From Pigmentiphaga sp. (lineage in GTDB: Bacteria; Pseudomonadota; Gammaproteobacteria; Burkholderiales; Burkholderiaceae_B), in contig JALOAI010000013.1 in the NCBI GenBank assembly GCA_023228945.1, positions 1 through 64,000 of the forward strand: a stretch of 64,000 nucleotides of DNA, given 5' to 3'. Both the position numbers and the translations under genes were made by a program. Below the pieces are notes generated by a model, which worked only from the letters and a program-made list of their open reading frames with translations, was not told the origin of the DNA and searched no databases. Below, one piece after another: positions 23,177 through 31,720 of this stretch; the first letter of the stretch is position 1; the number at the start of each line of letters is the position of its first letter.

Positions 23177-26100
23177 GTGAATACCCTTATCCCCTCGCTC
23201 ATCCAGGCCCTCCGCCCCGGGCTTCGCCACGCTCATCCCCAGCCCCCCGGCGCCGGCGATGCCTGGCTGCTCGCCCGCCTGGCCCGCCAACTCGGCAAGA
23301 CCCTGGTCATCTTCACCGCCGCGCCGCAGGATACCCAGCGGCTCACGGAAGAGGTCGCATTCTTCGACCCCGAACTGCGCGCGCTGCCCATGCCGGATTG
23401 GGAGACACTGCCCTACGACACGTTTTCGCCCCACCAGGATCTGATCTCGCAGCGCCTGCAAACCCTGCATGCCTTGATGCAAAAGCAGGTGGACGTGCTC
23501 GTCGTACCGCTGACCACGGCGCTGTACCGCCTGCCGCCCCCCTCCTTCCTGGCCGCACACACGTTTTCGTTCAGCCAGGGCGACCGGCTCGACGAAGCCG
23601 CCTTGCGCGACCAGCTCGTGCTCGCCAACTACCAGCATGTGGAGCAGGTCACCGCGCCGGGCGAGTTCTCCATCCGCGGCGGCCTCATCGACCTCTTCCC
23701 CATGGGATCGGCGCTGCCCTACCGCCTGGATCTTTTCGACGACACCATCGAATCCATCCGGGCCTTCGACGTCGATACCCAGCGCAGCATTTATCCCGTG
23801 AAAGACGTCCGCCTGCTGCCGGGCCGCGAGTTCCCGCTCGACGACGACAGCCGCACGGCTTTCCGGGCGCGTTTTCGCGAAGTCTTCGAAGGTGATCCTT
23901 CGCGTGCCCTGCCCTATCGCGACATCGGCAACGGCATCGCCTTTCCGGGCATCGAGTACTACCTGCCGCTGTTCTTCGAGCAAACCGCGACGCTGTTCGA
24001 CTACATCCCCACCGACGCCGTGACCGTCACCGTCGGCGACCCCGACGCGGCGATCCAGGCGTTCTGGCAGGATACGCACAGCCGTTATCAGTTCCTCAAG
24101 AGCGACCGCGAGCGTCCCATCCTGCCGCCCGAGGCCCTGATGCTGCGCGACGAGGAATTCTTCCTGCGCATCAAGCCGTTCGCCCGCCTGGCCCTTACCG
24201 CCGGCCAGCCCCATCCCGATATCGCCCCGCCGCCCGACGTGGCCGTCCAGCGCCAGGCCCAGGATCCCGTCGGCCGCCTGCGCGCCCTGATCGAGGGCAG
24301 CGACGCGCGTCACGTCCTGCTTTGCGCCGATGCCGCCGGTCGCCGCGAAACCCTGACGCAAATGCTGGCCGAACACGGTCTGCAGCCACAGTTGCTCGAC
24401 GGCATCCCCGCTTTCTTCGCACAGCCTGTCGCGTTCGCGATCACCGTGGCGCCGCTGTCGCTTGGCTTCCTGCTGCGCCACGAGGGCCTGGCCCTTATCA
24501 CCGAAAGCGACCTCTACCCCGGCCACACTCCCAGCCGTGGCCGCCGCCAGCGCGAACGCGCCAGCAATGTCGACGCCATGGTGCGCGACCTTTCCGAGCT
24601 GCGGACGGGCGATCCCGTGGTCCATGCCCAGCACGGCATCGGCCGCTACCGCGGTCTCGTCAGCCTGGATCTGGGCGAGGGCGAAACCGAATTTCTGCAT
24701 CTCGAGTATGCCAACGCCGCCACGCTTTACGTGCCGGTGGCGCAATTGCACGTCATCGCCCGCTACAGTGGCGCCGATCCCGATGCCGCACCGTTGCATC
24801 AACTGGGCTCGGGCCAATGGGAGAAGGCGCGCCGCAAGGCCGCCCGCCAGGCCCGCGACACCGCTGCCGAACTGCTCGATCTCTACGCCCGGCGGGCCGC
24901 CCGCCAGGGCCATACCTTCAAGCTGTCGCGCAGTGACTACGAAGCCTTCGCCGAGAGTTTCGGTTTCGAGGAAACTCCCGATCAGGCCGCGGCCATCCAT
25001 GCCGTGATCCAGGACATGACTTCCGGCAAGCCCATGGACCGCCTGGTGTGCGGCGATGTCGGCTTCGGCAAGACCGAGGTCGCGCTGCGCGCCGCCTTCG
25101 TCGCGGTGGCCGACGGCAAACAGGTGGCGCTGCTCTGCCCCACCACCCTGCTGGCCGAACAACATGCGGCCAACTTCGCCAACCGCTTTGCCGACTGGCC
25201 GGTGCAGGTGGCCGAGCTCTCGCGCTTTCGCTCGGCCAAGGAGGTGGCGGCCACCATCGAACGCATCAACGACGGCCGGGTGGATATCGTGATCGGCACG
25301 CATAAGCTGCTGTCCGACAAAATCCGCTTCAAGCGCCTGGGCCTGGTCATCATCGACGAAGAACACCGCTTCGGGGTGCGCCAGAAAGAAGCGCTCAAGG
25401 CCCTGCGCGCCGAAGTCGACGTGCTCACACTCACCGCCACGCCGATTCCCCGCACGCTGGGCATGTCGCTCGAAGGCATCCGCGATTTTTCGGTCATCGC
25501 CACCGCGCCGCAAAAGCGCCTGGCCATCAAGACCTTCCTGCGCCGCGAAGACGGCAGCACCATCCGCGAGGCATTGCTGCGCGAACTCAAGCGCGGCGGC
25601 CAGGTGTACTTCCTGCACAACGAAGTGGAGACCATCCACAATCGCCGGGCCCGGCTCGAAGAACTGGTGCCCGAGGCCCGCATCGCCGTCGCCCACGGTC
25701 AGATGCCGGAGCGCGAGCTGGAGCAGGTGATGAAGGACTTCTACCAGCAGCGCTACAACGTGTTGCTGTGCACCACCATCATCGAGACCGGTATCGACGT
25801 CCCCACCGCCAATACCATCGTCATCCACCGCGCCGATCGCTTCGGGCTGGCCCAGTTGCACCAGTTGCGCGGCCGCGTGGGCCGCTCCCACCACCAGGCC
25901 TACGCCTATCTGCTGACCCCCGGCGAAGACGCCATCACGGCCAACGCCAAGAAGCGCCTGGAAGCGATCCAGTCGATGGAAGAACTGGGCTCCGGTTTTT
26001 TCCTGGCCATGCACGACCTCGAGATCCGTGGCGCCGGCGAAGTGCTGGGCGACTCGCAATCGGGCAATATGCAGGAGGTCGGCTTCCAGATGTACACCGA

Positions 26101-26602
26101 CATGCTGGCCGACGCGGTGCGTGCCCTCAAGCGTGGCGAAGAACCCGACTTCGACGCGCCACTGAATCTCCAGGAAGACGTCAACCTCCACGTCCCCGCC
26201 CTGCTGCCCGCCGACTACTGCCACGACATCCACGCGCGGCTGTCGCTCTACAAGCGGCTGGCAAGCTGTCAGGATGCCGGCGAGCTCGATGCGGTGCACG
26301 AGGAGCTGATCGACCGCTTCGGCCGCTTGCCGGAGGCGGCGCAGGCGCTGCTCGCCACCCATCGCCTGCGCCTGGCTGGCCGCCAGGCGGGTGTCCACAA
26401 GATCGATGCCACCGATACCACGGCCACCCTGCAATTCGTGCCCAATCCGCCCATCGAGCCGATGCGCATCATCGAGCTGGTGCAAAAACATCGCCATGTG
26501 CGCCTGGCGGGACAGGACAAGCTGAAGATCGACATCCGCGGCGAGTCCCTGGACGAGCGCATCAACGCCGTGCGTTCGGTGCTCAAACAGCTCACCGCCT
26601 GA
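23177..26602 (+). CDS. mfd: Transcription-repair coupling factor Mfd
   Basis: A 1141-residue ATP-dependent translocase that removes RNA polymerase stalled at DNA damage and recruits UvrA. Domains in order: UvrB-like N-terminal region (about 1-340), RNA polymerase interaction domain (about 470-545, TGDPVVHAQHGIGRY...LEYANAATLYVPV), RecG-like helicase motor and the C-terminal TRCF domain. The motor has Walker A GDVGFGKTEVALRAAF near residue 627, DEEH in VIIDEEHRFG and HQLRGRVGRSHHQAYAYLL. The start is GTG. The end is followed by a strong bidirectional terminator. Confidence 0.98.
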   Translation: MNTLIPSLIQALRPGLRHAHPQPPGAGDAWLLARLARQLGKTLVIFTAAPQDTQRLTEEVAFFDPELRALPMPDWETLPYDTFSPHQDLISQRLQTLHALMQKQVDVLVVPLTTALYRLPPPSFLAAHTFSFSQGDRLDEAALRDQLVLANYQHVEQVTAPGEFSIRGGLIDLFPMGSALPYRLDLFDDTIESIRAFDVDTQRSIYPVKDVRLLPGREFPLDDDSRTAFRARFREVFEGDPSRALPYRDIGNGIAFPGIEYYLPLFFEQTATLFDYIPTDAVTVTVGDPDAAIQAFWQDTHSRYQFLKSDRERPILPPEALMLRDEEFFLRIKPFARLALTAGQPHPDIAPPPDVAVQRQAQDPVGRLRALIEGSDARHVLLCADAAGRRETLTQMLAEHGLQPQLLDGIPAFFAQPVAFAITVAPLSLGFLLRHEGLALITESDLYPGHTPSRGRRQRERASNVDAMVRDLSELRTGDPVVHAQHGIGRYRGLVSLDLGEGETEFLHLEYANAATLYVPVAQLHVIARYSGADPDAAPLHQLGSGQWEKARRKAARQARDTAAELLDLYARRAARQGHTFKLSRSDYEAFAESFGFEETPDQAAAIHAVIQDMTSGKPMDRLVCGDVGFGKTEVALRAAFVAVADGKQVALLCPTTLLAEQHAANFANRFADWPVQVAELSRFRSAKEVAATIERINDGRVDIVIGTHKLLSDKIRFKRLGLVIIDEEHRFGVRQKEALKALRAEVDVLTLTATPIPRTLGMSLEGIRDFSVIATAPQKRLAIKTFLRREDGSTIREALLRELKRGGQVYFLHNEVETIHNRRARLEELVPEARIAVAHGQMPERELEQVMKDFYQQRYNVLLCTTIIETGIDVPTANTIVIHRADRFGLAQLHQLRGRVGRSHHQAYAYLLTPGEDAITANAKKRLEAIQSMEELGSGFFLAMHDLEIRGAGEVLGDSQSGNMQEVGFQMYTDMLADAVRALKRGEEPDFDAPLNLQEDVNLHVPALLPADYCHDIHARLSLYKRLASCQDAGELDAVHEELIDRFGRLPEAAQALLATHRLRLAGRQAGVHKIDATDTTATLQFVPNPPIEPMRIIELVQKHRHVRLAGQDKLKIDIRGESLDERINAVRSVLKQLTA

Positions 26603-26677
26603 ATACCCGCCCCAGCGCGGGCGGCGCCGGATATTGCGGCAGCCGGCGGGACCACCGTTTGGCACGGCGCCGGCACG

Positions 26678-26706
26678 AAAACGGGACCTTCGCGAGGTCC
26701 CGTTTT
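26678..26706. terminator. Bidirectional intrinsic terminator between mfd and ppiD
   Basis: AAAACGGGACCT - TCGCG - AGGTCCCGTTTT forms a 12-bp perfect stem with a T-run on the plus strand and the matching A-run for the minus strand. It lies between two convergent genes and fits a shared rho-independent terminator. Confidence 0.9.
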
Positions 26707-26747
26707 GCTCTTGCCACGTCGGTGCCGACGTGGTTTTGTCGAGGCGT

Positions 26748-28667
26748 TTACATCACCTCGTCGCCCTCGTTGACGACACGCTCGGCGTACGGATCCACCT
26801 TGACGTCGTAGTGCCGGCGCAGCAATTGCAGCACGCCGCGGGTCTCGGCTTCGCCCTGCGCGTTGGCCAGCGCCGTACGTTCGCTATCGACGGTTGTGGC
26901 GGCGGGTTCCGGCAGGGGAGCGACGGCCGATACCTCGGCCACGACGTAGGCGCTACCCGCCGACGCCCCGAGATAGACGGGGAGCTCCGCATCCGAAACG
27001 ACACCCATGACGCCTTCGATCACTTCCGGGGGCAAAGCCGCCGGCGCCGCGCGCGATACCTGCATCTCGGGGCCGAAACCGGCATCCGCGGCCGCGGCCG
27101 CGCCGCCTTGCTGCAACCGCCGCAATAGCGCCTCGCCGGCTTCGCGGGCGGCGGCCAGCGCACGCTCGCGCCGCAGTATCTCGCGAATCTGCCCTTCGAC
27201 GTCCGCCAGCGGGGCCAGATGCGCGGGGTGCACCTCGCGGGCCCGCACCACCACCAGATTATCCGGCGCAAGTTCGATCACGCCCGAATTGCGGCCTTCC
27301 CGCATGACGTCGGCCGAGAACAACGACAGCAAGACGCGCTGATCGGCGAACAGCTCGGGGGCTCCCGAGGGCGCTCCGTCGCGCCGTACGCCATCCATCT
27401 GCCGGATCTTCAGCCCCAGCGCATCGGCCGCCGGCTCCAGGCTTTCGGCCTGGTCGTATACCAGGTTCGTCAGCTGACTGGCCATCTCACCGAAGCGCGC
27501 GCCCGCCTTCTGCATGCGGATTTCATCGGCCAATTGCTCGCGCACCTCCTCAAGCGGCTTGATCGCCGCATCCTGGGCTTCTTCGACCAGGATCAGGTGC
27601 CAGCCGAACTCGGTGCGGACGGGATCGGAAACCTGGCCGGCGGGCAGGGAAAAAGCCACTTCCTCGAACTCGGGCACCAGCGCGCCCCGCGTGATCCAAC
27701 CCAGGCTGCCGCCCTGGTTGGCGGAACCACGGTCGGCCGATTCGTCGCGCGCCAGATCGGCAAAGCGGCCGGGCTCGGATCGCAGGCGATCGGCCAGTTC
27801 TTGCGCCTTGGCCTTGGCCGCTTCGGCGTCGCCGCCGTCTTCGATCAGGATGTGGCTGACCCGCCTGCGGGCTTCGCTGGTAAAACGCTGCTTGTTCTGC
27901 TCGTAGTATTGCTTGATGTCTTCGTCGGACACCTGCACGTCCGCCAGCACCGCTGCGCTATCGAGCACCAGATACTCGGCATCGATGGTTTCGGGCACCT
28001 GGAAGCGATCGGCATTGGCCTGGTAGTACGACTCGATCTCGGCGTCGGTCACTTCGACCGTATCGAAGTTGTCCGCGATCTCGAACCGGCGCAGGCGTAT
28101 GGTGCGTTCGCGCTCGAGCGCGGCGAGCAGATCGACGACCAGGGTGCCGGGCACCATGCCTGACGCCGCCACCGGCTCCAGCACCTGGTTGCGTGCCAAC
28201 TCGTAGCGCAATCCGGCTTCGAAGGACGCCGGCGTCATGCCCTGGGAGGCGAGAATCTCGGCGTAGAGCTGGGAGTCGAAGCGGCCATCCCGCTGCACCG
28301 CCGGGGTTTGGGCGATAGCCTGGCGCACGGCGTTGTCGGACACGGTGAACATGCCATCGGCCATGGCCTGCGTCAGCACGCGGGCATCGATGAGTTGCTC
28401 GAGCGTCTGGCGGCGCGCCTCGGGCGTGTCGAACAGCGCTGGATTGAAGCTGGCGCCAAGCATCTGGCGGCCGCGATCGAGCTGGGCGCGCCGCGCCGCG
28501 TCGTACTCCGCCCGTGTAATGGGTTCGCCGTCGACGGTGGCCAGGGCCTGATCGCCCGCCATGAAGCGGGAGTAGCCTTCGATGCCGAAAAAGACGAACG
28601 AAGGCAGGATGAGGATCAGCACCAGGAACAGCATCCAGCGCTTGTGGTTGCGGATCAGTTCGAACAT
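26748..28667 (-). CDS. ppiD: Periplasmic folding chaperone PpiD (SurA-N / parvulin domains)
   Basis: A 639-residue inner-membrane-anchored chaperone facing the periplasm, associated with the SecYEG translocon. An N-terminal cytoplasmic stub (MFELIRNHKRWM) and one membrane helix (about residues 12-30) are followed by a SurA-like N-terminal chaperone region. A parvulin-type PpiC domain comes next (about 265-365: RRVSHILIEDGGDAEAAK, then GGSLGWITRGALVPEFEEV, then FGWHLILV). The C-terminal region is long and poorly conserved. In E. coli ppiD lies next to hupB, and here the same neighbours recur with a tRNA-Val gene between. Confidence 0.96.
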   Translation of the reverse strand: MFELIRNHKRWMLFLVLILILPSFVFFGIEGYSRFMAGDQALATVDGEPITRAEYDAARRAQLDRGRQMLGASFNPALFDTPEARRQTLEQLIDARVLTQAMADGMFTVSDNAVRQAIAQTPAVQRDGRFDSQLYAEILASQGMTPASFEAGLRYELARNQVLEPVAASGMVPGTLVVDLLAALERERTIRLRRFEIADNFDTVEVTDAEIESYYQANADRFQVPETIDAEYLVLDSAAVLADVQVSDEDIKQYYEQNKQRFTSEARRRVSHILIEDGGDAEAAKAKAQELADRLRSEPGRFADLARDESADRGSANQGGSLGWITRGALVPEFEEVAFSLPAGQVSDPVRTEFGWHLILVEEAQDAAIKPLEEVREQLADEIRMQKAGARFGEMASQLTNLVYDQAESLEPAADALGLKIRQMDGVRRDGAPSGAPELFADQRVLLSLFSADVMREGRNSGVIELAPDNLVVVRAREVHPAHLAPLADVEGQIREILRRERALAAAREAGEALLRRLQQGGAAAAADAGFGPEMQVSRAAPAALPPEVIEGVMGVVSDAELPVYLGASAGSAYVVAEVSAVAPLPEPAATTVDSERTALANAQGEAETRGVLQLLRRHYDVKVDPYAERVVNEGDEVM

Positions 28668-28722
28668 ATTGCTGTGATTTCCTTCACGCCCGTTTCAGTT
28701 GGGCAGATCCGTCGAAAACCCA

Positions 28723-28749
28723 TAAAAAAAGGCGAATCAGGATTCGCCT
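28723..28749 (-). terminator. Intrinsic terminator after tRNA-Val
   Basis: On the minus strand AGGCGAATC - CT - GATTCGCCT is followed directly by a run of T, giving a 9-bp stem and a strong U-tract. It would end transcripts coming from hupB and tRNA-Val before ppiD. Confidence 0.9.
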
Positions 28750-28842
28750 CGTCGGTTTTCAGCCGTGGATGCCGCCACGTCAGCGGCAAGCATGGCGGGG
28801 TCGTCTTCATGAAAAACCGGTTTCGGCGCGGAAGACCAGGGA

Positions 28843-28918
28843 TGGTGGGTGCTGAGGGGTTCGAACCCCCGACCTACGCCTTGTAAGGGCGCCGCTCTAC
28901 CAGCTGAGCTAAGCACCC
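28843..28918 (-). tRNA. tRNA-Val (anticodon TAC)
   Basis: The minus strand folds as a standard tRNA: acceptor GGGTGCT pairing with AGCACCC, D-arm TTAGCTCAGCTGGTAGAGC, anticodon loop CTTACAA with anticodon TAC, T-arm GGGGGTTCGAACCCC, and an encoded CCA end. The length of 76 nt includes CCA. It lies between hupB and ppiD, with a terminator on its 3' side. Confidence 0.95.
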
Positions 28919-29013
28919 GAGGCCTTTGATCCGCATCGTGCGAACCCGCTTTGCCGAAACAGCCGCAAATTGTACATGAATTCGCCGAGCGCCTCTGGCA
29001 GGCCCGCCAAAAA

Positions 29014-29286
29014 TCAGTTGACGGCGTCTTTCAGGCCTTTGCCGGGGCGGAACTTCGGAACCTTGGCCTTTTTGATCTTGATCGCCTCGCCGGTGCGCGG
29101 GTTGCGGCCGGTGCGTGCGGCGCGGGTGCTGACGGCAAACGTGCCAAAACCAACCAGCGTCACGGAACGGCCTTTTTTTAGCGATGCCTTCACGGCGCCG
29201 ATCATGGCGTCCAGCGACCGCGCCGCGGCAGCCTTGGAGATGTCGGCCTGAGCAGCGATATGTTCGATCAGTTCGGTCTTATTCAT
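29014..29286 (-). CDS. hupB: DNA-binding protein HU-beta
   Basis: A 90-residue nucleoid protein that dimerises and bends DNA. The sequence begins MNKTELIEHIAAQADISKAA and contains the family signature GFGTFAVSTRAARTGRNPRTG with the intercalating proline in the beta arm. It ends KVPKFRPGKGLKDAV. A GAGGGG ribosome-binding site precedes the ATG at 29286. The frame remains open upstream for another 160 codons, but that stretch has no protein-like character and is not used. Confidence 0.97.
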   Translation of the reverse strand: MNKTELIEHIAAQADISKAAAARSLDAMIGAVKASLKKGRSVTLVGFGTFAVSTRAARTGRNPRTGEAIKIKKAKVPKFRPGKGLKDAVN

Positions 29287-29704
29287 GCAACCCCTCACAG
29301 ATGATTGGTGTTGGTGGGTGGAGCCCCCGAGACCACGCCATGCGAAGCTAAGGAAGGCAGTCGCGTATTCAAGCACCGGGCTTGAATTCGTGTCAAGCGC
29401 GAACACGGCCGCGACGAATCCCGCCGCTTGCGGCCGCCAGCGAGCGCCATCGTGGGGTATCGCCGGGGACATCGAAGCCTTTGCATAGTAGAGCGCTGCG
29501 GACGTCCTGTCGACGGCTGCCGTCGCCGGGTGCCAGCTCACAGGATTCGAATGCCGTCCAGGCTGCCCGTCGAGTTTCGACTCATGCTCAACAACGCCAG
29601 TTGCGCGTGCCCAAGTGTTGCTCAGAAACGACGCCCAGCGACTGGAGGTCACGCCGGGCGCTGGCGCATGCCCTCTGGCCGGACCTGGCCTATCACTCGC
29701 GCAG
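29287..29704. other. Intergenic region upstream of hupB
   Basis: About 420 bp without a convincing gene. Both strands keep open frames, but these are arginine/alanine-rich shadow translations. The one notable feature is a candidate promoter for hupB at 29367-29396. The remainder may hold the terminator of the operon ending at 29705, but no strong hairpin with a T-run was seen. Confidence 0.6.
29367..29396 (-). promoter_or_regulatory. Candidate hupB promoter with an inverted repeat
   Basis: On the minus strand a perfect -35 hexamer TTGACA (29396-29391) is followed after 18 nt by TTGAAT as a weak -10. The spacer contains a 7-bp inverted repeat, TTCAAGC - CCGGT - GCTTGAA (29368-29386), so a regulator could sit between the two boxes. 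It lies about 80 bp upstream of the hupB ATG. Confidence 0.4.
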
Positions 29705-31021
29705 CTACACGCTGCCGCCGCTGCGACTGGCAGCGTGAACTTCCGGCGTCGGGGACGATAGCGGAGCAAACAGGACGCGCACAGTGGTGCCCCGCGGCTG
29801 TACGGGCGCCACCTGCAAACGCCAGGATAAGCGCTCGCAAATCAAGGTGACGATGAACAGGCCCAGCCCTGAAAGCGACAAGAGTTCGCCGGCGTCGGAC
29901 TGCGGATCGCTCAGATAGGCCAGGTAGGCTTTGGGCAGGCCGGGCCCGTCGTCCTGGATTTCCACCGCGTCGCCTGTGACTCTGACCTGCACGGCACCCG
30001 CCGTATGTTGCACGGCATTCTGTATCAGGTTGCGCAACAGCATTTTGACCAGGGTGGGGTCTGCATTGACTCGGGCATGAGCCGCCACCGTCAGCCGCAC
30101 GCGGCCCACCGCGCTGGCCGAATGGCGGGCGAAATCGTCCTTGACGTCGTGCAACAGCTCGATGAGGCTCACCGGCTCTTGGCGGTCGGCGCTGGATTTG
30201 CGGCGTGTCAGTTTCAGGATGACGTCGATATTGGCCGCCATCTCATCCATCGCGCGCCGGATGCGGAGGACCGGCCCCTGCGCGGAGTCTTTCAAGTCTC
30301 CGCGCTGCTCGATCACGTCCAGCGCGCCGGCAATCACGGCGATCGGGGTACGCAACTCATGGCTGGCCAGGCCCATCAAGGATTGCTCACGCTTGACGTA
30401 GGCCTCCAGTTCGCCAAGGAAGCGGTTGAACGATTGCGCGATGGCTTCGAGTTCCGCGTCGTGGTAGTCGGCGGCGATGCGCCGCATGCGGGGTGCGGGT
30501 GCCGTCTCGCGTATCTGGTTCGCCAATTGCCGGATTGGCGCCACCAGGCGCTTGCCGGTGAGGCGGGCCAGCAGGAAGCCGAGCAACACCGCGGCGATCC
30601 CGAGGAACAAAAGGAAACGGTGGAACGCCGCCTCCCGACTCTCGAAGAGCGAGATGTCTTTGGCCAGATAAAATTGGCCGCCGCGAACCAGGCCGGTGGT
30701 GATCAGGAATGTGGCGCCGTCGATCTCGATTTCGCCCGAAAACGGAACGGGAAAACCATGGAATATTGATGGAATGCGGGCATCGGGCTCGATGCCCGCC
30801 GGCGCGTAATAGGCCTTGAGCGTGGGCGTGTCCCAGACCAGGGCCGCATCGGCCGGGGCATTGTCCAGCACGAGCTCGCGCTCCGCCTGAAAATCCAGCT
30901 CGAGCAGCGCCCGCTCCAGATTTTCATTCGCGACGATCACGGCGACCACCGTCGCAAAGAAGGTGATGAGAATAGCGGCCAGAACCGTTCGGCGCAGCCG
31001 TCTTTCGATGGTAACCGCCAT
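29705..31021 (-). CDS. Sensor histidine kinase of the lipid-glycosylation operon
   Basis: A 438-residue membrane kinase. Two hydrophobic helices (about 10-35 and 150-175) flank a periplasmic sensor region of about 115 residues. A HAMP-like linker is followed by the phospho-acceptor box GLASHELRTPIAVI (about residue 228 region). The ATP-binding domain carries NLIQNAVQHTAG, IQDDGPGLPK and LSGLGLFIVTLICER. It follows the response regulator gene by 3 nt, and both follow two glycosyltransferases, so the pair probably senses envelope stress or cations and controls lipid glycosylation, as PmrAB does for ArnT. That role is inference. Confidence 0.9.
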   Translation of the reverse strand: MAVTIERRLRRTVLAAILITFFATVVAVIVANENLERALLELDFQAERELVLDNAPADAALVWDTPTLKAYYAPAGIEPDARIPSIFHGFPVPFSGEIEIDGATFLITTGLVRGGQFYLAKDISLFESREAAFHRFLLFLGIAAVLLGFLLARLTGKRLVAPIRQLANQIRETAPAPRMRRIAADYHDAELEAIAQSFNRFLGELEAYVKREQSLMGLASHELRTPIAVIAGALDVIEQRGDLKDSAQGPVLRIRRAMDEMAANIDVILKLTRRKSSADRQEPVSLIELLHDVKDDFARHSASAVGRVRLTVAAHARVNADPTLVKMLLRNLIQNAVQHTAGAVQVRVTGDAVEIQDDGPGLPKAYLAYLSDPQSDAGELLSLSGLGLFIVTLICERLSWRLQVAPVQPRGTTVRVLFAPLSSPTPEVHAASRSGGSV

Positions 31022-31024
31022 GAT

Positions 31025-31720
31025 TCAATCGTCTTCCGGAGGCGACAGGCGATAACCGCGGCCGTGCAGTGTTCTGATGAGATTCGCTCCCAGCTTCTCT
31101 TGCAGCAGCTTGCGCAAGACATAGATATGCGTTCTCAAGGTGTGGGGTTCCACCTCTTTATCGCCCCAGAGATGATGGCTTAACTGCTCGTAGGAAATGA
31201 AATTGGGATAGGCTCGGACCAACGCCTCGGTAAGATGGGCGGCCATGCCGGACAATTGCACGGCTTGGCCGCCGCCCAGCCGAACGCACAAGGTGCCGGG
31301 CTCGAACTCAAGGCTGCCGGCGCGCAGCAGCGACACTCCCGCAGTGCCGCGCCGGTGCAAGGCCTCGATTCGCACCGCAAGCTCCTTGAGATTGAAGGGC
31401 TTGACCAGATAGTCGTCCGCGCCCTGGGAAAAACCAGTGACCTTGTCGTCGATATGGTCTTTTGCGGTCATCAAAATGATGGGCGTGGGGCAGTGCAATT
31501 CGTTGCGTATTTTCTGGCACAACGAGAACCCCGACATTCCTGGCAACATGACGTCCATGACGATCACATCGTAGACGTTGGTCGTGACCAGGTGCAGCGC
31601 CACCATGCCGTCGCTGGCGAAGTCGAGGATGTAAGGGCCATCCTCCAGGAATTCGCTGATATTGGCCATCAGGGCGGCGTTGTCTTCGACGACCAGTACG
31701 CGGATCTTCCGTTCACTCAT
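31025..31720 (-). CDS. OmpR/PhoB-family response regulator
   Basis: A 231-residue regulator with a receiver domain (RVLVVEDNAALMANI, phospho-acceptor Asp in DVIVMDVMLPG, LMTAKD, and the conserved lysine in DYLVKPF). The C-terminal winged helix includes FISYEQLSHHLWG and VEPHTLRTHIYVLRKLLQ and ends RTLHGRGYRLSP. The ATG at 31720 overlaps the stop of the GT39 gene (ATGA), so the regulator is translationally coupled to the glycosyltransferase genes. It is the likely partner of the kinase encoded next. Confidence 0.92.
   Translation of the reverse strand: MSERKIRVLVVEDNAALMANISEFLEDGPYILDFASDGMVALHLVTTNVYDVIVMDVMLPGMSGFSLCQKIRNELHCPTPIILMTAKDHIDDKVTGFSQGADDYLVKPFNLKELAVRIEALHRRGTAGVSLLRAGSLEFEPGTLCVRLGGGQAVQLSGMAAHLTEALVRAYPNFISYEQLSHHLWGDKEVEPHTLRTHIYVLRKLLQEKLGANLIRTLHGRGYRLSPPEDD

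Noticed and set aside
22337..26665. 1442-codon open frame on the minus strand across mfd
   Set aside because: Only its 3' end (ispD, up to 23062) is real. The remainder is the antisense of mfd, whose helicase motifs on the plus strand are unmistakable; GC-rich codon bias keeps the opposite frame open.
29287..29769. 160-codon N-terminal extension in frame with hupB
   Set aside because: HU is 90 residues, with a good ribosome-binding site at the internal ATG; the extension has no protein-like composition.
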